The translations under genes and the position numbers were made by a program. Shown in pieces: positions 40,944 to 50,326 of a stretch of DNA of 64,000 nucleotides (the stretch's first letter is position 1; each line of letters starts with the position of its first letter). The DNA is taken from NCBI GenBank assembly GCA_963730305.1, contig CAVSRB010000003.1, positions 62,001 to 126,000 of the forward strand, given 5' to 3'. This DNA comes from CAMYMQ01 sp963730305. GTDB taxonomy: Bacteria > Pseudomonadota > Alphaproteobacteria > Bin65. The notes under the pieces are model-generated. The model was not told the origin of the DNA and searched no databases. It saw nothing but the letters and a program-made list of their open reading frames with translations.

Positions 40944-41490
40944 CGGGCTCCGGTTCGTCGACGTGGCGGATCCAGGCGACGACATAGCCGGCGCCGGACG
41001 CGACGGTGGTCGCGGCGACGCACACGTAGGCGACGATCATCGCGTCGTCCGGGAAGACACCGGTCAGGCCGAGGCCGTAGCGGGCCAGCACCAGGCCGGC
41101 GAAGACGAACTGGACCACCGTGTTGAGCTTGCTCAGCCGCGACGGCCGCACGTCGATCGGGTCGCCGACGATCGCCGCCAGGATGACCCCGCCGACGATC
41201 ATCACGTCGCGCGACACGACCAGGATGACCAGCCACATCGGCAGCTTGTCGGCGACCGCCAGTGCGACGAAGGTGCAGACCAGCATCGTCTTGTCGGCGA
41301 GCGGGTCGAGGTAGCGGCCCAGCTCCGTGCGCGCGTCGAAGCGGCGGGCGATATAGCCGTCGACGCCGTCGCTGACGCCGGCGGCGACGAACAGCCAGAA
41401 GGCGATGTCGTAGCGGCCGCGCAGGATCAACCACACGGCGACGGGCACCGCGAACAGGCGCGCCAGCGAAATGAAGTTGGGCGCGTTCAC
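40930..41490 (-). CDS. CDP-alcohol phosphatidyltransferase (PgsA-like)
   Basis: 186 residues, four to six membrane helices. The CDP-alcohol motif is complete: DGVDGYIARRF, then ELGRYLDPLADK, supplying the metal-binding aspartates. It transfers a phosphatidyl group to an alcohol, probably glycerol-3-phosphate, but the acceptor cannot be fixed from sequence. The start is the GTG at 41490, overlapping the DUF2066 stop (GTGA). The middle gene of DUF2066-phosphatidyltransferase-hdaA. Confidence 0.9.
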   Translation of the reverse strand: MNAPNFISLARLFAVPVAVWLILRGRYDIAFWLFVAAGVSDGVDGYIARRFDARTELGRYLDPLADKTMLVCTFVALAVADKLPMWLVILVVSRDVMIVGGVILAAIVGDPIDVRPSRLSKLNTVVQFVFAGLVLARYGLGLTGVFPDDAMIVAYVCVAATTVASGAGYVVAWIRHVDEPEPDERP

Positions 41491-42713
41491 GGCCGGCGGT
41501 CGTTCGACCGGCGCGGCGGTGGGGGCGTCGAGGGGCTTGCGGGGGGCGGCGGAGCGGACCGCGTCGCGGGTGCCGCCGGCGTCGCGGGTGCCCCCGGCGT
41601 CGAGGGCGCCGCGGCCAGCCGCAGCACCCAGGCGTCGGGCGCAGCGCCCGGGCGCAGATCAAGCCCCGCCTCGACCAGCGCCTCCTTGAGCTGGTCGACC
41701 GAGCCGGCGTGGACGAGATCGAGGATCGATTGGTTGGTCGCGAACTGGACGACCCGGTAGCGTTTGATCAGGGGAACGCTGTCGAGCCGGGCGCGCAGCT
41801 TGGTCCAGTAGGCGAGGCCGTCGAGCGGCGCCGCCACGCGCAGGGTCTGGGTCGCGCCGTTGTCGATGCTGTTGCTGCGCTTCCACGATGCTTCGAGCGT
41901 CGCGACGATGCGTTCCGCCGCGGTCTTGAGGGCGGCGGGATTGTCGCGCGCGCTGACCGTGCCGAGCTGGCGCACCGCACCCGCCGGCATGAAATAGCGC
42001 CGCAGCGTGATGCGCACGCCTTTGCCGGCCGGCGCCGCGACCGCGACGACGACCGAGCCGGCCTGGTAGCGCTTGGCGATCGCGGCCAGCGCGGCCATGT
42101 CGCCGGCTACCGCCTGGCGCCCGTCGATTGCCTGCAGGTCGGCGAGTTCGCCCGTGCCGGTTACCACCGGCACCAGCCCGTTGGGCGGGTCGAGGTTGGC
42201 CCAGGCCTCGCGCCATGGGTTGGGATCGTCCCACAGCAGCGGCCCGCGCTTCGCCTGCCAGACCGGCAGGATCAACACCGGCCGCGAGGCCGCGTCGATC
42301 ACGGTGACGCTCTGGCCTTGGAGCCACGTCCGCACCTTGGCGCGGTCGAAGCGGTAGGCGAGAACGCCTTCGTAGGTGTTGCCGACGTTGCGCTCGTGCT
42401 CGACCTCGTAGCCGGTAAGCAGCTGCTCGATACCGCGCCACCGGATCGCCGACAGGCGCTTGTAGTCGGCCGGCCCGGTGATCCGGCGCAGCAGGCGTTG
42501 CAGCGCCACCCGCCGCCCTTCCCGGACCGCGCGGCTCTTGGCGGCGCCGGGCGTCTTGCCCTTGGCGGTGACCTTGACCCCGCCGACCCGGTAGGGATCG
42601 GCCGCGTGGGCGGCCGGCGGCAACGCCGCCGCGAGCATCAGCAGCGGGACGACGATAGCCGCGAAGCGCGCGCGGCGGCCCAGAGGAGGTACGAACGTCG
42701 GCAATTGAAGCAT
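41487..42713 (-). CDS. DUF2066 exported protein
   Basis: 408 residues. The signal peptide (AAIVVPLLMLAAALPPAAHA) is followed by a DUF2066 region (VREGRRVALQRLLRRITGPA, then GIEQLLTGYEVEHERN) and a long domain of unknown function. The last ~40 residues are Pro/Ala/Ser/Thr-rich, encoded by short near-repeats (41520-41620) of GCCGGCGTCGCGGGT type. Function unknown; it is regularly linked to hdaA and purM in alphaproteobacteria. The start at 42713 is chosen to place the signal peptide; a frame extension to 42803 would run into the purM promoter. Confidence 0.82.
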   Translation of the reverse strand: MLQLPTFVPPLGRRARFAAIVVPLLMLAAALPPAAHAADPYRVGGVKVTAKGKTPGAAKSRAVREGRRVALQRLLRRITGPADYKRLSAIRWRGIEQLLTGYEVEHERNVGNTYEGVLAYRFDRAKVRTWLQGQSVTVIDAASRPVLILPVWQAKRGPLLWDDPNPWREAWANLDPPNGLVPVVTGTGELADLQAIDGRQAVAGDMAALAAIAKRYQAGSVVVAVAAPAGKGVRITLRRYFMPAGAVRQLGTVSARDNPAALKTAAERIVATLEASWKRSNSIDNGATQTLRVAAPLDGLAYWTKLRARLDSVPLIKRYRVVQFATNQSILDLVHAGSVDQLKEALVEAGLDLRPGAAPDAWVLRLAAAPSTPGAPATPAAPATRSAPPPPASPSTPPPPRRSNDRRP

Positions 42714-42828
42714 TGAAGTCGAACCGGCTCCCGGTCGATAAAGTGGCCTCGCCTTTCCTCGGCGAACGACGCCTGCGAACGGGCGCCGTATCCGAACCAG
42801 CATATATTCGATCGGGGGAGACTAAGCC

Positions 42829-43914
42829 ATCACCAGCGACGCATACAAACGCGCCGGCGTCGACATCGACGCGGGCGACGCGCTGGTCCGGGCGATCAAG
42901 CCGCTGGCCCAGGCCACCGGCCGGCCCGGCGTGGTCGGCGGCCTCGGCGGCTTCGGCGGCCTGTTCGATCTCGCCGCGGCGGGCTACAGCGATCCGGTGC
43001 TGGTCGCGTCGACCGACGGGGTCGGCACCAAGCTGCGCATCGCCATCGATTCGGGCCGGCACGACACGATCGGCATCGATCTGGTCGCCATGTGCGTCAA
43101 CGACCTTGTCGCCCAGGGCGCCGAGCCGCTGTTCTTCCTCGACTATTTCGCCACCGGCAAGCTCGACACCGCGGTCGCCGAATCGGTGCTGCGCGGGGTC
43201 GCCGAGGGCTGCCGCCAGGCCGGCTGCGCCCTGCTCGGCGGCGAGACCGCGGAGATGCCCGGGATGTACGGCGCCGGCGACTACGACCTCGCCGGCTTCG
43301 CCGTCGGCGCCGCCAACCGCGACGCGCTGCTGCCGCGCGCCGATATCGCCGCGGGCGACGTCGTGCTCGGGCTCGAATCCGATGGGATCCATTCCAACGG
43401 CTACTCGCTGGTGCGCAAGGTCTGCGCCGACGCCGGGCTGGCCTGGGACGCCCCCGCCCCGTTCGAACCCGACCGCACGGTCGGCGAAGCGCTGCTCGTG
43501 CCGACCCGGATCTATGTCGCCGCCTGCCTGGCCGGGCTCGGGGCCGGCGGCCTGAAGGGCCTCGCCCACATCACCGGCGGCGGGCTGATCGAGAACATCC
43601 CGCGGATGCTGCCGGACCCCGGACCGGGGTCCGGGGCGCGCGCGCTGGGCGTCGCCCTGGATCCCGTCTGGGAGATCCCAGCCGCGTTCCGCTGGCTCGC
43701 CGAGGCCGGTGGCGTCGGGGCGCAGGACATGGCGCGCACGTTCAACTGCGGCATCGGCATGGTCGCCGTGGTCGACCCCGCACAGGCCGACGCGGTCGCC
43801 AAGGCGTTCGGCCGCGAGGGCGAATCGGTGCACGTCATGGGCACGGTCGAGCCCGTCGCGGACGGCGCGCCGCGCGTGGTCCTGCGCGACTGGGAAGCGC
43901 AATGGCACGGCTGA
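42829..43914 (+). CDS. purM: Phosphoribosylformylglycinamidine cyclo-ligase, apparent ATC start
   Basis: 361 residues. Forms AIR in purine synthesis. ATP-binding and core motifs: [76 protein letters not shown] and [16 protein letters not shown]. Relatives begin [16 protein letters not shown]. Here the codon in that place (42829) is ATC, eight bases after a GGGGGAG site and directly after an in-frame TAA two codons earlier. No ATG, GTG or TTG is available before the conserved core; the first GTG (42931) would cut it. Either a rare AUC start or a one-base error. Overlaps purN by 13 bp. Confidence 0.92.
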   Translation: MTSDAYKRAGVDIDAGDALVRAIKPLAQATGRPGVVGGLGGFGGLFDLAAAGYSDPVLVASTDGVGTKLRIAIDSGRHDTIGIDLVAMCVNDLVAQGAEPLFFLDYFATGKLDTAVAESVLRGVAEGCRQAGCALLGGETAEMPGMYGAGDYDLAGFAVGAANRDALLPRADIAAGDVVLGLESDGIHSNGYSLVRKVCADAGLAWDAPAPFEPDRTVGEALLVPTRIYVAACLAGLGAGGLKGLAHITGGGLIENIPRMLPDPGPGSGARALGVALDPVWEIPAAFRWLAEAGGVGAQDMARTFNCGIGMVAVVDPAQADAVAKAFGREGESVHVMGTVEPVADGAPRVVLRDWEAQWHG

Positions 43915-44552
43915 AGCTCGGCATCCTGATCTCCGGGCGCGGGTCGAACCTGCAGGCGCTGATCGACGCCTGCGCCGCGCCCGATTTCCCGGCCGAGATC
44001 GCGGTCGTGCTGTCCAACAATTCCGGCGCCGGCGGGCTCGACCGGGCGCGGGAGGCCGGGATCGAGGGCGTCGTCGTCGACCACCGCGACTTCGACGACC
44101 GCACCGCCTTCGAGCGGGCGCTGATCGGGGTGCTGGAGGAGCGTGGCGTCGAGCTGGTCTGCCTGGCCGGCTTCATGCGGCTCTTGACCGAGACCTTCGT
44201 CGACCACTGGCGCGACCGGCTGATCAACATCCACCCGTCGCTGCTGCCCGCCTTCCGGGGCCTGCACTCGCACGAGCGGGCGATCGAGGCCGGGGTGCGT
44301 TTCTCCGGCTGCACGGTCCATTTCGTCCGTCCGGCGATGGACGACGGGCCGATCATCATCCAGGCGGCGGTGCCGGTCCTGCCGGGCGACGACGCCGATG
44401 CGCTGGCCGCGCGCATCCTCGACGCCGAGCACAGAATCTACCCGGCGGCGGTTCGGCTGATCGCCGACGGCCGGACCCGGGTGGTCGACGAGCGGGTCGA
44501 GCTCGACGGCGGCACGGCCCCCGTCGACACGGCGTTCAACCCGCCCGCATAA
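43902..44552 (+). CDS. purN: Phosphoribosylglycinamide formyltransferase
   Basis: 216 residues. Formylates GAR with 10-formyl-THF. Motifs: [20 protein letters not shown] at the phosphate site, catalytic region [20 protein letters not shown] (Asn/His), and [19 protein letters not shown] with the catalytic Asp. Full length. The ATG overlaps the purM 3' end, so the two are translationally coupled. Confidence 0.95.
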   Translation: MARLKLGILISGRGSNLQALIDACAAPDFPAEIAVVLSNNSGAGGLDRAREAGIEGVVVDHRDFDDRTAFERALIGVLEERGVELVCLAGFMRLLTETFVDHWRDRLINIHPSLLPAFRGLHSHERAIEAGVRFSGCTVHFVRPAMDDGPIIIQAAVPVLPGDDADALAARILDAEHRIYPAAVRLIADGRTRVVDERVELDGGTAPVDTAFNPPA

Positions 44553-44631
44553 GACTGATTTGCAGAAGCGCGCGTGCTTGTGTATTAGGACGCCACGCAG
44601 CTCGGGGAGAGATCAAGGAGGGGCTAAGCGA

Positions 44632-44772
44632 ATGGCCGAAACCTTCGATGAAGGCTCAGCCTTCTACAAGGACCACAAGGAGACCTGGACGAGCTTCACC
44701 CGATGGGCGAGGCGCGGAACGGTTTTCGTCGCGACTTTGGTGATCATCGCGTTCATCTTCATCGTTTCCTGA
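44632..44772 (+). CDS. aa3-type cytochrome c oxidase subunit IV
   Basis: 46 residues: MAETFDEGSAFYKDHKETWT, then SFTRWARRGTVFV and one membrane helix (ATLVIIAFIFIVS). This is the small subunit IV found only in alphaproteobacterial aa3 oxidases, associated with the catalytic subunits. The ribosome site AAGGAGGGG lies nine bases upstream. Alone; a hairpin terminator follows 22 bp past the stop. Confidence 0.88.
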   Translation: MAETFDEGSAFYKDHKETWTSFTRWARRGTVFVATLVIIAFIFIVS

Positions 44773-44794
44773 CGCTCGACCACCCGCATACGCA

Positions 44795-44821
44795 AACAAG
44801 GCCGCTTCACGCGGCCTTGTT
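44795..44821. terminator. Bidirectional terminator between the cox IV gene and ndk
   Basis: AACAAGGCCGC, a 5-nt loop (TTCAC), then GCGGCCTTGTT: a perfect 11-bp stem with A-rich and T-rich flanks on either side, so it can serve both the plus-strand oxidase gene and the minus-strand ndk. Confidence 0.8.
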
Positions 44822-44847
44822 CGTTTACGGCGTATGGGTCGCTCAGC

Positions 44848-45270
44848 TCAGCCGACGATCTCGTCCGGCGCGAAGAAGAAGGCGATCTCGACCTTGGCCG
44901 TCTCGGGCGCGTCGGAGCCGTGCACCGAATTGCGCTCGATGTTCTCGGCGAAGGTCTTGCGGATCGTGCCCTCGGCCGCGTCGGCCGGGTTGGTCGCGCC
45001 CATCACCTCGCGATACTTGGCGATGGCGTTCTCGCCCTCCAGCACCTGGACCACGACCGGGCCCGAGGTCATGAAGGCGACCAGGTCGTTGAAGAACGGC
45101 CGCTCCTTGTGGACGGCGTAGAAGCCCTCGGCCTGGGCCTTGTCCATGTGGATGCGCTTCTGCGCGATGATGCGCAGGCCGGCGTCCTCGATCATCGCGT
45201 TGATCTTGCCGGTGAGGTTCCGCGCGGTCGCGTCGGGCTTGATGATCGAAAAGGTCCGTTCGAGGGCCAT
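44848..45270 (-). CDS. ndk: Nucleoside-diphosphate kinase
   Basis: 140 residues. Transfers the gamma phosphate between nucleoside di- and triphosphates. N-terminal [15 protein letters not shown], and the catalytic His117 in [15 protein letters not shown]. Full length and intact. Monocistronic between the oxidase subunit (convergent) and holC (same strand, upstream). Confidence 0.97.
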   Translation of the reverse strand: MALERTFSIIKPDATARNLTGKINAMIEDAGLRIIAQKRIHMDKAQAEGFYAVHKERPFFNDLVAFMTSGPVVVQVLEGENAIAKYREVMGATNPADAAEGTIRKTFAENIERNSVHGSDAPETAKVEIAFFFAPDEIVG

Positions 45271-45366
45271 GGCTCGTCTTTCTCGTGACTGTCTGGAATG
45301 TCCGGGTGAGCGGGCGATATAGCGGCAATGCTGCAGCGCGGCAAGGGAGGCCGTCGCGGCGTTTCG

Positions 45367-45816
45367 TCAGGCCTTCTTCTCCCAGCCGCCGCGCTCGGTC
45401 TGCTGCCAGTAGGTGACCGCGTGGCCGGCCTCCTTGCAGGCCTTCCATCGGCCGCGCGCCGCCTGCACCGCCTCGGGGTCGTTGCCGTCGAACATGTCGA
45501 GGCAGCGCTCGTAGCCGGCGATGTCGTCGGAGCCGGCGCCGTCGGTGAGGATCAGCACCTGGGCCGCGTTCGGGTTCTCGTCGAGCTCGGTCAGCCAGAC
45601 CGGCTGGGCCTCGGCGTGGCCGTCCTTGCGGCTGCCGTGAGGCAGGAAGCCGGCCTTGTCATAGGTCCACAACAGGGCGTTGAGCGCCTCGACCCGGTCC
45701 TCCGAGCCCGCCTTGAGCACGGCGCGCTTGCCGGCGGCGAGCACCTTTTCGAGCAGCTTGGGGAGCGCCCGTTCGAGCGGCGAGCGTTGCAGGTGATAGA
45801 AGCCGATGTCGGTCAC
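45367..45816 (-). CDS. holC: DNA polymerase III chi subunit
   Basis: 149 residues. Clamp-loader accessory subunit linking the polymerase to SSB. Typical start TDIGFYHLQRSPLERALPKL, then ALLWTYDKAGFLPHG and LILTDGAGSDDIAGYERCLD. Starts with GTG at 45816. Follows pepA by 54 bp on the same strand; the pepA-holC order is widely conserved. Confidence 0.92.
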   Translation of the reverse strand: MTDIGFYHLQRSPLERALPKLLEKVLAAGKRAVLKAGSEDRVEALNALLWTYDKAGFLPHGSRKDGHAEAQPVWLTELDENPNAAQVLILTDGAGSDDIAGYERCLDMFDGNDPEAVQAARGRWKACKEAGHAVTYWQQTERGGWEKKA

Positions 45817-45870
45817 GCGGTCTTGGCCCCCTGCCCCGCCGACGCCTCGGGTCGGCCGGTCCTGCTGCGA

Positions 45871-47361
45871 TCAGCTCTCGTAGTGCTCGGACACCAGATG
45901 GTCGAGCAGCTGGACGCCGAAGCCGGTGCCGCCCTTGGGCACGGTCGCGGCGTCCTTCTTCGACCAGGTCACCCCGGCGATGTCGAGATGCGCCCACGGC
46001 ACCTCGTTGACGAAGCGCTGGAGGAACTGGGCGGCGGTGATCGAGCCGGCGTCGCGGCCGCCGACATTCTTCATGTCGGCGGCGTCGGTGTTGATCTGCT
46101 TGTCGTAGGCGTCCGCCAGCGGCAGCCGCCAGACCTTCTCGCCCAGCGCCGCCCCGGCCGCGGCGATCCGCTGGGCCAGCTCGTCGTTGTTGGAGAACAG
46201 GCCGGCATGCTCGTGGCCGAGCGCGATGATGATCGCGCCGGTCAGGGTCGCCAGGTCGATCATGAAGCGCGGCTTGAACCGGTCCTGGGTGTACCAGAGC
46301 GCGTCGGCGAGGACGAGCCGGCCCTCGGCGTCGGTATTGATGACCTCGACGGTCTGGCCCGACAGCGAGGTGACGATATCGCCCGGCCGCTGCGCGGTCG
46401 CAGACGGCATGTTCTCGACCAGGCCGGCGACGCCGACCACGTTGACCTTGGCCTTGCGGCCGGCCAGCGCCTTCATCAGGCCGATGACCACGCCGGCGCC
46501 GCCCATGTCCCACTTCATGTCTTCCATGCCCTGGGCGGGCTTGATCGAGATGCCGCCGGTGTCGAAGGTGACGCCCTTGCCGATGAAGGCGAGCGGCGGG
46601 TCCTTCTTGGCGCCGCCCTTCCACTGCATCACCAGCAGCTTGGATTCGCGGGCGCTGCCCTGGCCGACGCCGAGCAGCGCGCCCATGCCGAGCTTCTCCA
46701 TCTCCTTCTCGCCCAGCACCTCGACCTCGACGCCCATCGACTTGAGCGCCTCGCCGGCCGCGGCCAGCGTTTCGGGATAGATGATGTTGGCGGGCTCGGA
46801 GACGAGATCGCGGGTGTAGTTGACGCCGTCGACGATCTTCTCGAGCGTCTCGTATTCCCGCTTGGCGCCCGTCGGGTTCTCGCAGGCGATCACCAGCTCC
46901 TTGAGCGTCGGCTTCTGCTCTTCCTTCTCCTTGGTCCGGTACTTGTCGAACCGGTAGGCGCGCAGCTGCGCCCCCTGGCCGACCCGGGCCGCGGCGGCGA
47001 AGCCGAGCTCGGCCAGGCCGTCGAGCGGATCGAGCATCACCGTCGCCTTGCGCACCGCCGCCGCGTTGAGCGCCGCAACCAGCCCGCCGCCCAGGTTTCG
47101 CGCCGTCATCAGCTTGATGTCCTTGGCCTTGCCGACGCCGGCCAGGATCACGCGGTCGTAATCGCTGCCGCGCGGCGCGACGACGTCGAGCGTCTCGCCG
47201 ACCTTGCCCTTGAAGCGCCCGGACCGCATCGCCTTGGTCAGCGCGCCGTCGAGCGACCGGTCGAGCTGGTGGGCGCTGGGCGACAGGGTCCGCTCGTCGG
47301 CGACGAGCACGACGACGACGCCGGACGACGGCAGGGACAGGTCGGAGAAGGTGGCTTTCAT
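45871..47361 (-). CDS. pepA: Leucyl aminopeptidase (M17)
   Basis: 496 residues. Dizinc cytosolic aminopeptidase. N-terminal macro-like domain, then the catalytic domain with FIGKGVTFDTGGISIKPAQG, the DMGGAGVVIG metal region and the family signature NTDAEGRLVLADAL. Start ATG at 47361; a TTG one codon earlier is less likely. A long non-coding stretch separates it from the divergent lptF. Confidence 0.96.
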   Translation of the reverse strand: MKATFSDLSLPSSGVVVVLVADERTLSPSAHQLDRSLDGALTKAMRSGRFKGKVGETLDVVAPRGSDYDRVILAGVGKAKDIKLMTARNLGGGLVAALNAAAVRKATVMLDPLDGLAELGFAAAARVGQGAQLRAYRFDKYRTKEKEEQKPTLKELVIACENPTGAKREYETLEKIVDGVNYTRDLVSEPANIIYPETLAAAGEALKSMGVEVEVLGEKEMEKLGMGALLGVGQGSARESKLLVMQWKGGAKKDPPLAFIGKGVTFDTGGISIKPAQGMEDMKWDMGGAGVVIGLMKALAGRKAKVNVVGVAGLVENMPSATAQRPGDIVTSLSGQTVEVINTDAEGRLVLADALWYTQDRFKPRFMIDLATLTGAIIIALGHEHAGLFSNNDELAQRIAAAGAALGEKVWRLPLADAYDKQINTDAADMKNVGGRDAGSITAAQFLQRFVNEVPWAHLDIAGVTWSKKDAATVPKGGTGFGVQLLDHLVSEHYES

Positions 47362-48077
47362 CAAGGGTCCTCTGAGAATCTCGAGCGAGTGACGCGCCGG
47401 TGATTCGACGATGGCGTAAACTTAGCCGCGGAGCCGCCGGTCGCGCAAACGGGGACTGTGCCTCGAAACGCGCGGCGCCGGATCGGCTCCCGCTGCGGCC
47501 GTGCATCGTATATAGGGCCCGGAATGCGGCAAGACGACCGGCGATCTGCATGCGGCAGGCGGCCATCTGGCATTCCGCCACAATTGTGCGTAGCTTGGCC
47601 TCCCCCGCGGCCGAAACGCGCCTCGCGCGGCCCGCGGGCGCCGGTCCGGATCTGTGCCGCCCGGGCCGCCCGCGCCGCGACCCGGCTGTTCGCAGCAGCG
47701 CAAATCAATGTCCGACTGCGACGATGTTTCACGAAGCAGACATGAATATTGTCGCTTTACTGTCCAATAAAGGGAAAAAATTCAAATTCCCAAGTTTACG
47801 AACCATGCGCCATCGGGGTATATTTGGGCGGCCAAGGAGGGGTATCTTGTGGCCGTGCCGAGACGACGTCGAAGCTGCCAGGATCCAGCGTCGATAAGCA
47901 TCATAAGCATGCGCTGGGTCGAACGTCGGAACGGTACGCAGGTGCGGCGCACGCCGCTAGGGGAGAAGGCCGGGAAAGTGGGCGAATCTAGGCGCTCGAC
48001 TTCAGCTTTGCGCGTGTCCGGTTGGACGCGGCGCGCCGGGCGTTCGCCGGCAGCGACCCGACGCGCGCGGTAAGGCG
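47362..48077. other. Long intergenic region between pepA and lptF
   Basis: 716 bp without a convincing conserved gene. The first 370 bp are GC-rich. At about 47735-47830 lies an AT-rich island (AATAAAGGGAAAAAATTC and nearby) that probably holds the lpt operon promoter; no clean -35/-10 pair stands out. After it comes a ribosome site and GTG opening a short frame (listed separately). I saw no tRNA, known small RNA or repeat here. Confidence 0.5.
47849..48073 (+). CDS. Possible small basic protein upstream of lptF
   Basis: 74 codons, GTG start preceded by AAGGAGGGG, stop four bases before the lptF ATG. The product is highly basic (MAVPRRRRSCQDPA at the start, SGWTRRAGRSPAATRRAR at the end) and its C-terminal half looks like translated GC-rich non-coding DNA. 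No family recognised. The strong ribosome site and the tight spacing to lptF are the only arguments for it; it could also be a leader peptide. Confidence 0.25.
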   Translation: MAVPRRRRSCQDPASISIISMRWVERRNGTQVRRTPLGEKAGKVGESRRSTSALRVSGWTRRAGRSPAATRRAR

Positions 48078-49196
48078 ATGAACCGGGCCCAGCTCTACAT
48101 CATGAAGCAGGTTGGCGTGGCGACGCTGTTCATCGTCGGCACCCTGACCGCCGTGATCTGGCTGACCCAGTCGCTCCGCTTCATCAAGTTCATCCTCAAC
48201 CGCGGCCTCTCGATCGAGACCTTCATCGAGCTGACCGCCCTGCTGCTGCCCTCCTTCATCCTGGTCACCCTGCCCGTCGCCCTGTTCCTCGCGACCATGT
48301 TCGCGCTGAACAAGATGACCAACGACCGCGAGCTCATCGTCATGCGGTCGACCGGGCTCAGCGATATCGGCATCGGCTGGCCGATCGCCGTGCTCGGCCT
48401 GGTCGCCGTCGGCATCGGCTATTTCCTGAGCCTCTACCTGCTGCCGGTGTCGTTCCGGCACTTCAAGGACCTGCAGGTCGAGATCCGGGAGAACTTCTCT
48501 GCCGGCCTGGTCCAGGAAGGCGCGTTCACCAATATCGGCCGCAACCTGACCATCTACGTGCGCGACCGCGTCGGCGACGACGTTTACGGCATCCTGGTCC
48601 AGGACAACCGCCAGACCGGCAAGCAGTACACCATGATGGCCGAGCGCGGCCTGATCACCTCCGGCCCCAACGGCCCCCGCGTGATCATGTTCGACGGCAA
48701 CCGCCAGGAACTGGACCGCAAGACCGGCAAGCTCTCCCTGCTCTACTTCAAGAGCTACAGCTTCGACTTCGGCGCGCGCAAGCGGCACAAACGGATCTGG
48801 CACGAGCCCAACGAGCGCTTCCTGCCGTCCCTGCTCAACCCCAGCAACTCCCGGCACGACCGCTATTATCGCAAGAAGCTGATCGCGTCCGGACACAACC
48901 GGATCGTGACCCCGCTGTTCGGCCTGACCATGCCCCTGATCGCGCTGGCCGCGATGTTGCTCGGCCAGTTCAACAAGCGGGGCCAGGCCACGCGCATCGT
49001 GATCGGCGTTACCGCGGCCGCCGCGATCCAGGGCGCCGCCATGGGCCTGTACAGCTCGTCGGCCAAGGTGCTCGAGCTGATTCCGCTGGTCTATCTGAAC
49101 GGCATCGGTCCCGGTGTGGTCGCGATCTATCTGCTGGCGCGCCGGCCGCGGTTCCGCCTCTCGCTGCCGTTCCTGGCGAAGCCGAGGACGACCTGA
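48078..49196 (+). CDS. lptF: LPS export permease LptF
   Basis: 372 residues. One of the two inner-membrane permeases of the LptB2FGC transporter that extracts LPS. Helices at both ends (VATLFIVGTLTAVIWLTQSL; LPVALFLATMFALNKM; IALAAMLLGQF) surround a periplasmic beta-jellyroll (~130-260). Typical motif NDRELIVMRSTGLS. The stop overlaps the lptG start (TGATG). First recognised gene of the lptFG-lptD-surA-pdxA-ksgA run. Confidence 0.95.
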   Translation: MNRAQLYIMKQVGVATLFIVGTLTAVIWLTQSLRFIKFILNRGLSIETFIELTALLLPSFILVTLPVALFLATMFALNKMTNDRELIVMRSTGLSDIGIGWPIAVLGLVAVGIGYFLSLYLLPVSFRHFKDLQVEIRENFSAGLVQEGAFTNIGRNLTIYVRDRVGDDVYGILVQDNRQTGKQYTMMAERGLITSGPNGPRVIMFDGNRQELDRKTGKLSLLYFKSYSFDFGARKRHKRIWHEPNERFLPSLLNPSNSRHDRYYRKKLIASGHNRIVTPLFGLTMPLIALAAMLLGQFNKRGQATRIVIGVTAAAAIQGAAMGLYSSSAKVLELIPLVYLNGIGPGVVAIYLLARRPRFRLSLPFLAKPRTT

Positions 49197-50326
49197 TGCG
49201 CGCGCACCGACACGACGTCGAGGCGACCGTCCACCTGTCGCCGACCATCTCCTTCTACATCGCGCGCCAGTTCCTGCTGTCCTTCCTGCTGGTCTTCGGC
49301 CTGTTCATCGGCGTCATCCTGCTGATCGACCTGATCGAGCTGCTGCGCCGCGCCTCCGGCAAGGACGCCGCCACCTTCAGCATCGTCCTCAACATGGCGA
49401 TCCTCAAGCTGCCGCTGACCGCCCAGAAGACGCTCCCCTTCGCGGTCCTGTTCGGCGGCATGCTCGCCTTCTGGCGGCTCAACCGGAGCAGCGAGCTGAT
49501 CGCGCTGCGCGGCTCGGGCGTCTCGGTCTGGCAGTTCCTCGCGCCCGTGATCATCGCCGCCGCACTGCTCGGCGCGGTCAAGATCACCGTGATCAACCCG
49601 CTGGGCACGGCGATGATCGCCCACTACGAGCAGCTCGAGAACAAATACATAAAGGGTCAGTCGAGCCTGTTCGCCTCGTCCGCGTCCGGCGTCTGGCTGC
49701 GCCAGATCAACGGCAAGAACCAGTCGGTCATCCACGCCGCGAAATCCCACGTCAAGGGCAAGCTCGTGCTGACCGACGTGGTCGTCCTGTTCTACAAGGG
49801 CGACGACGTGTTCCGCTCGCGGCTCGACGCCAAGCAGGCGACCCTCGAGAAGGGCTACTGGCTGATCAAGGACGCTTGGCTGACCGAGCGCGACAAGCCA
49901 CGCCAGCACATGAAGACGTTCCGGATCAAGACGAGCCTGACGATCGACAAGATCCAGGACAGCTTCTCGTCGCCGGCGACGATCTCGTTCTGGGAGCTGC
50001 CGCATTTCATCTCCGCGCTCGAGGCGACCGGCTTCTCGACCTTGAGCCATCGGCTCCACTGGCACGCCCTTCTCGCCGAGCCGATGCTCTACTGCGCGAT
50101 GATCCTGATTGCCGCCGTGTTTTCCTTGCGACATAACCGGCGGGCGGGCATTCTTCTCGCCGTGGCCGGGGGGATAGGTACGGGGTTCATCCTGTTTTTC
50201 GTGTCTGACCTCATCCTGGCGCTGGGGCATACGACCGGCATTCCGCCGGTCCTCGCGGCGTGGTCGCCCTCCGTGGCGAGCGCGCTCTTGGGGTTGACGG
50301 TGTTGTTGCACGTGGAAGATGGCTGA
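49196..50326 (+). CDS. lptG: LPS export permease LptG
   Basis: 376 residues, partner of LptF. N-terminal helices (YIARQFLLSFLLVFGLFIGV), the cytoplasmic-loop motif NRSSELIALRGSGVSVWQF, a periplasmic jellyroll and C-terminal helices (MILIAAVFSLRHNRRAGIL, then FFVSDLILALG). Overlaps lptF upstream and lptD downstream (8 bp), so the three are translationally linked. Confidence 0.95.
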   Translation: MRAHRHDVEATVHLSPTISFYIARQFLLSFLLVFGLFIGVILLIDLIELLRRASGKDAATFSIVLNMAILKLPLTAQKTLPFAVLFGGMLAFWRLNRSSELIALRGSGVSVWQFLAPVIIAAALLGAVKITVINPLGTAMIAHYEQLENKYIKGQSSLFASSASGVWLRQINGKNQSVIHAAKSHVKGKLVLTDVVVLFYKGDDVFRSRLDAKQATLEKGYWLIKDAWLTERDKPRQHMKTFRIKTSLTIDKIQDSFSSPATISFWELPHFISALEATGFSTLSHRLHWHALLAEPMLYCAMILIAAVFSLRHNRRAGILLAVAGGIGTGFILFFVSDLILALGHTTGIPPVLAAWSPSVASALLGLTVLLHVEDG

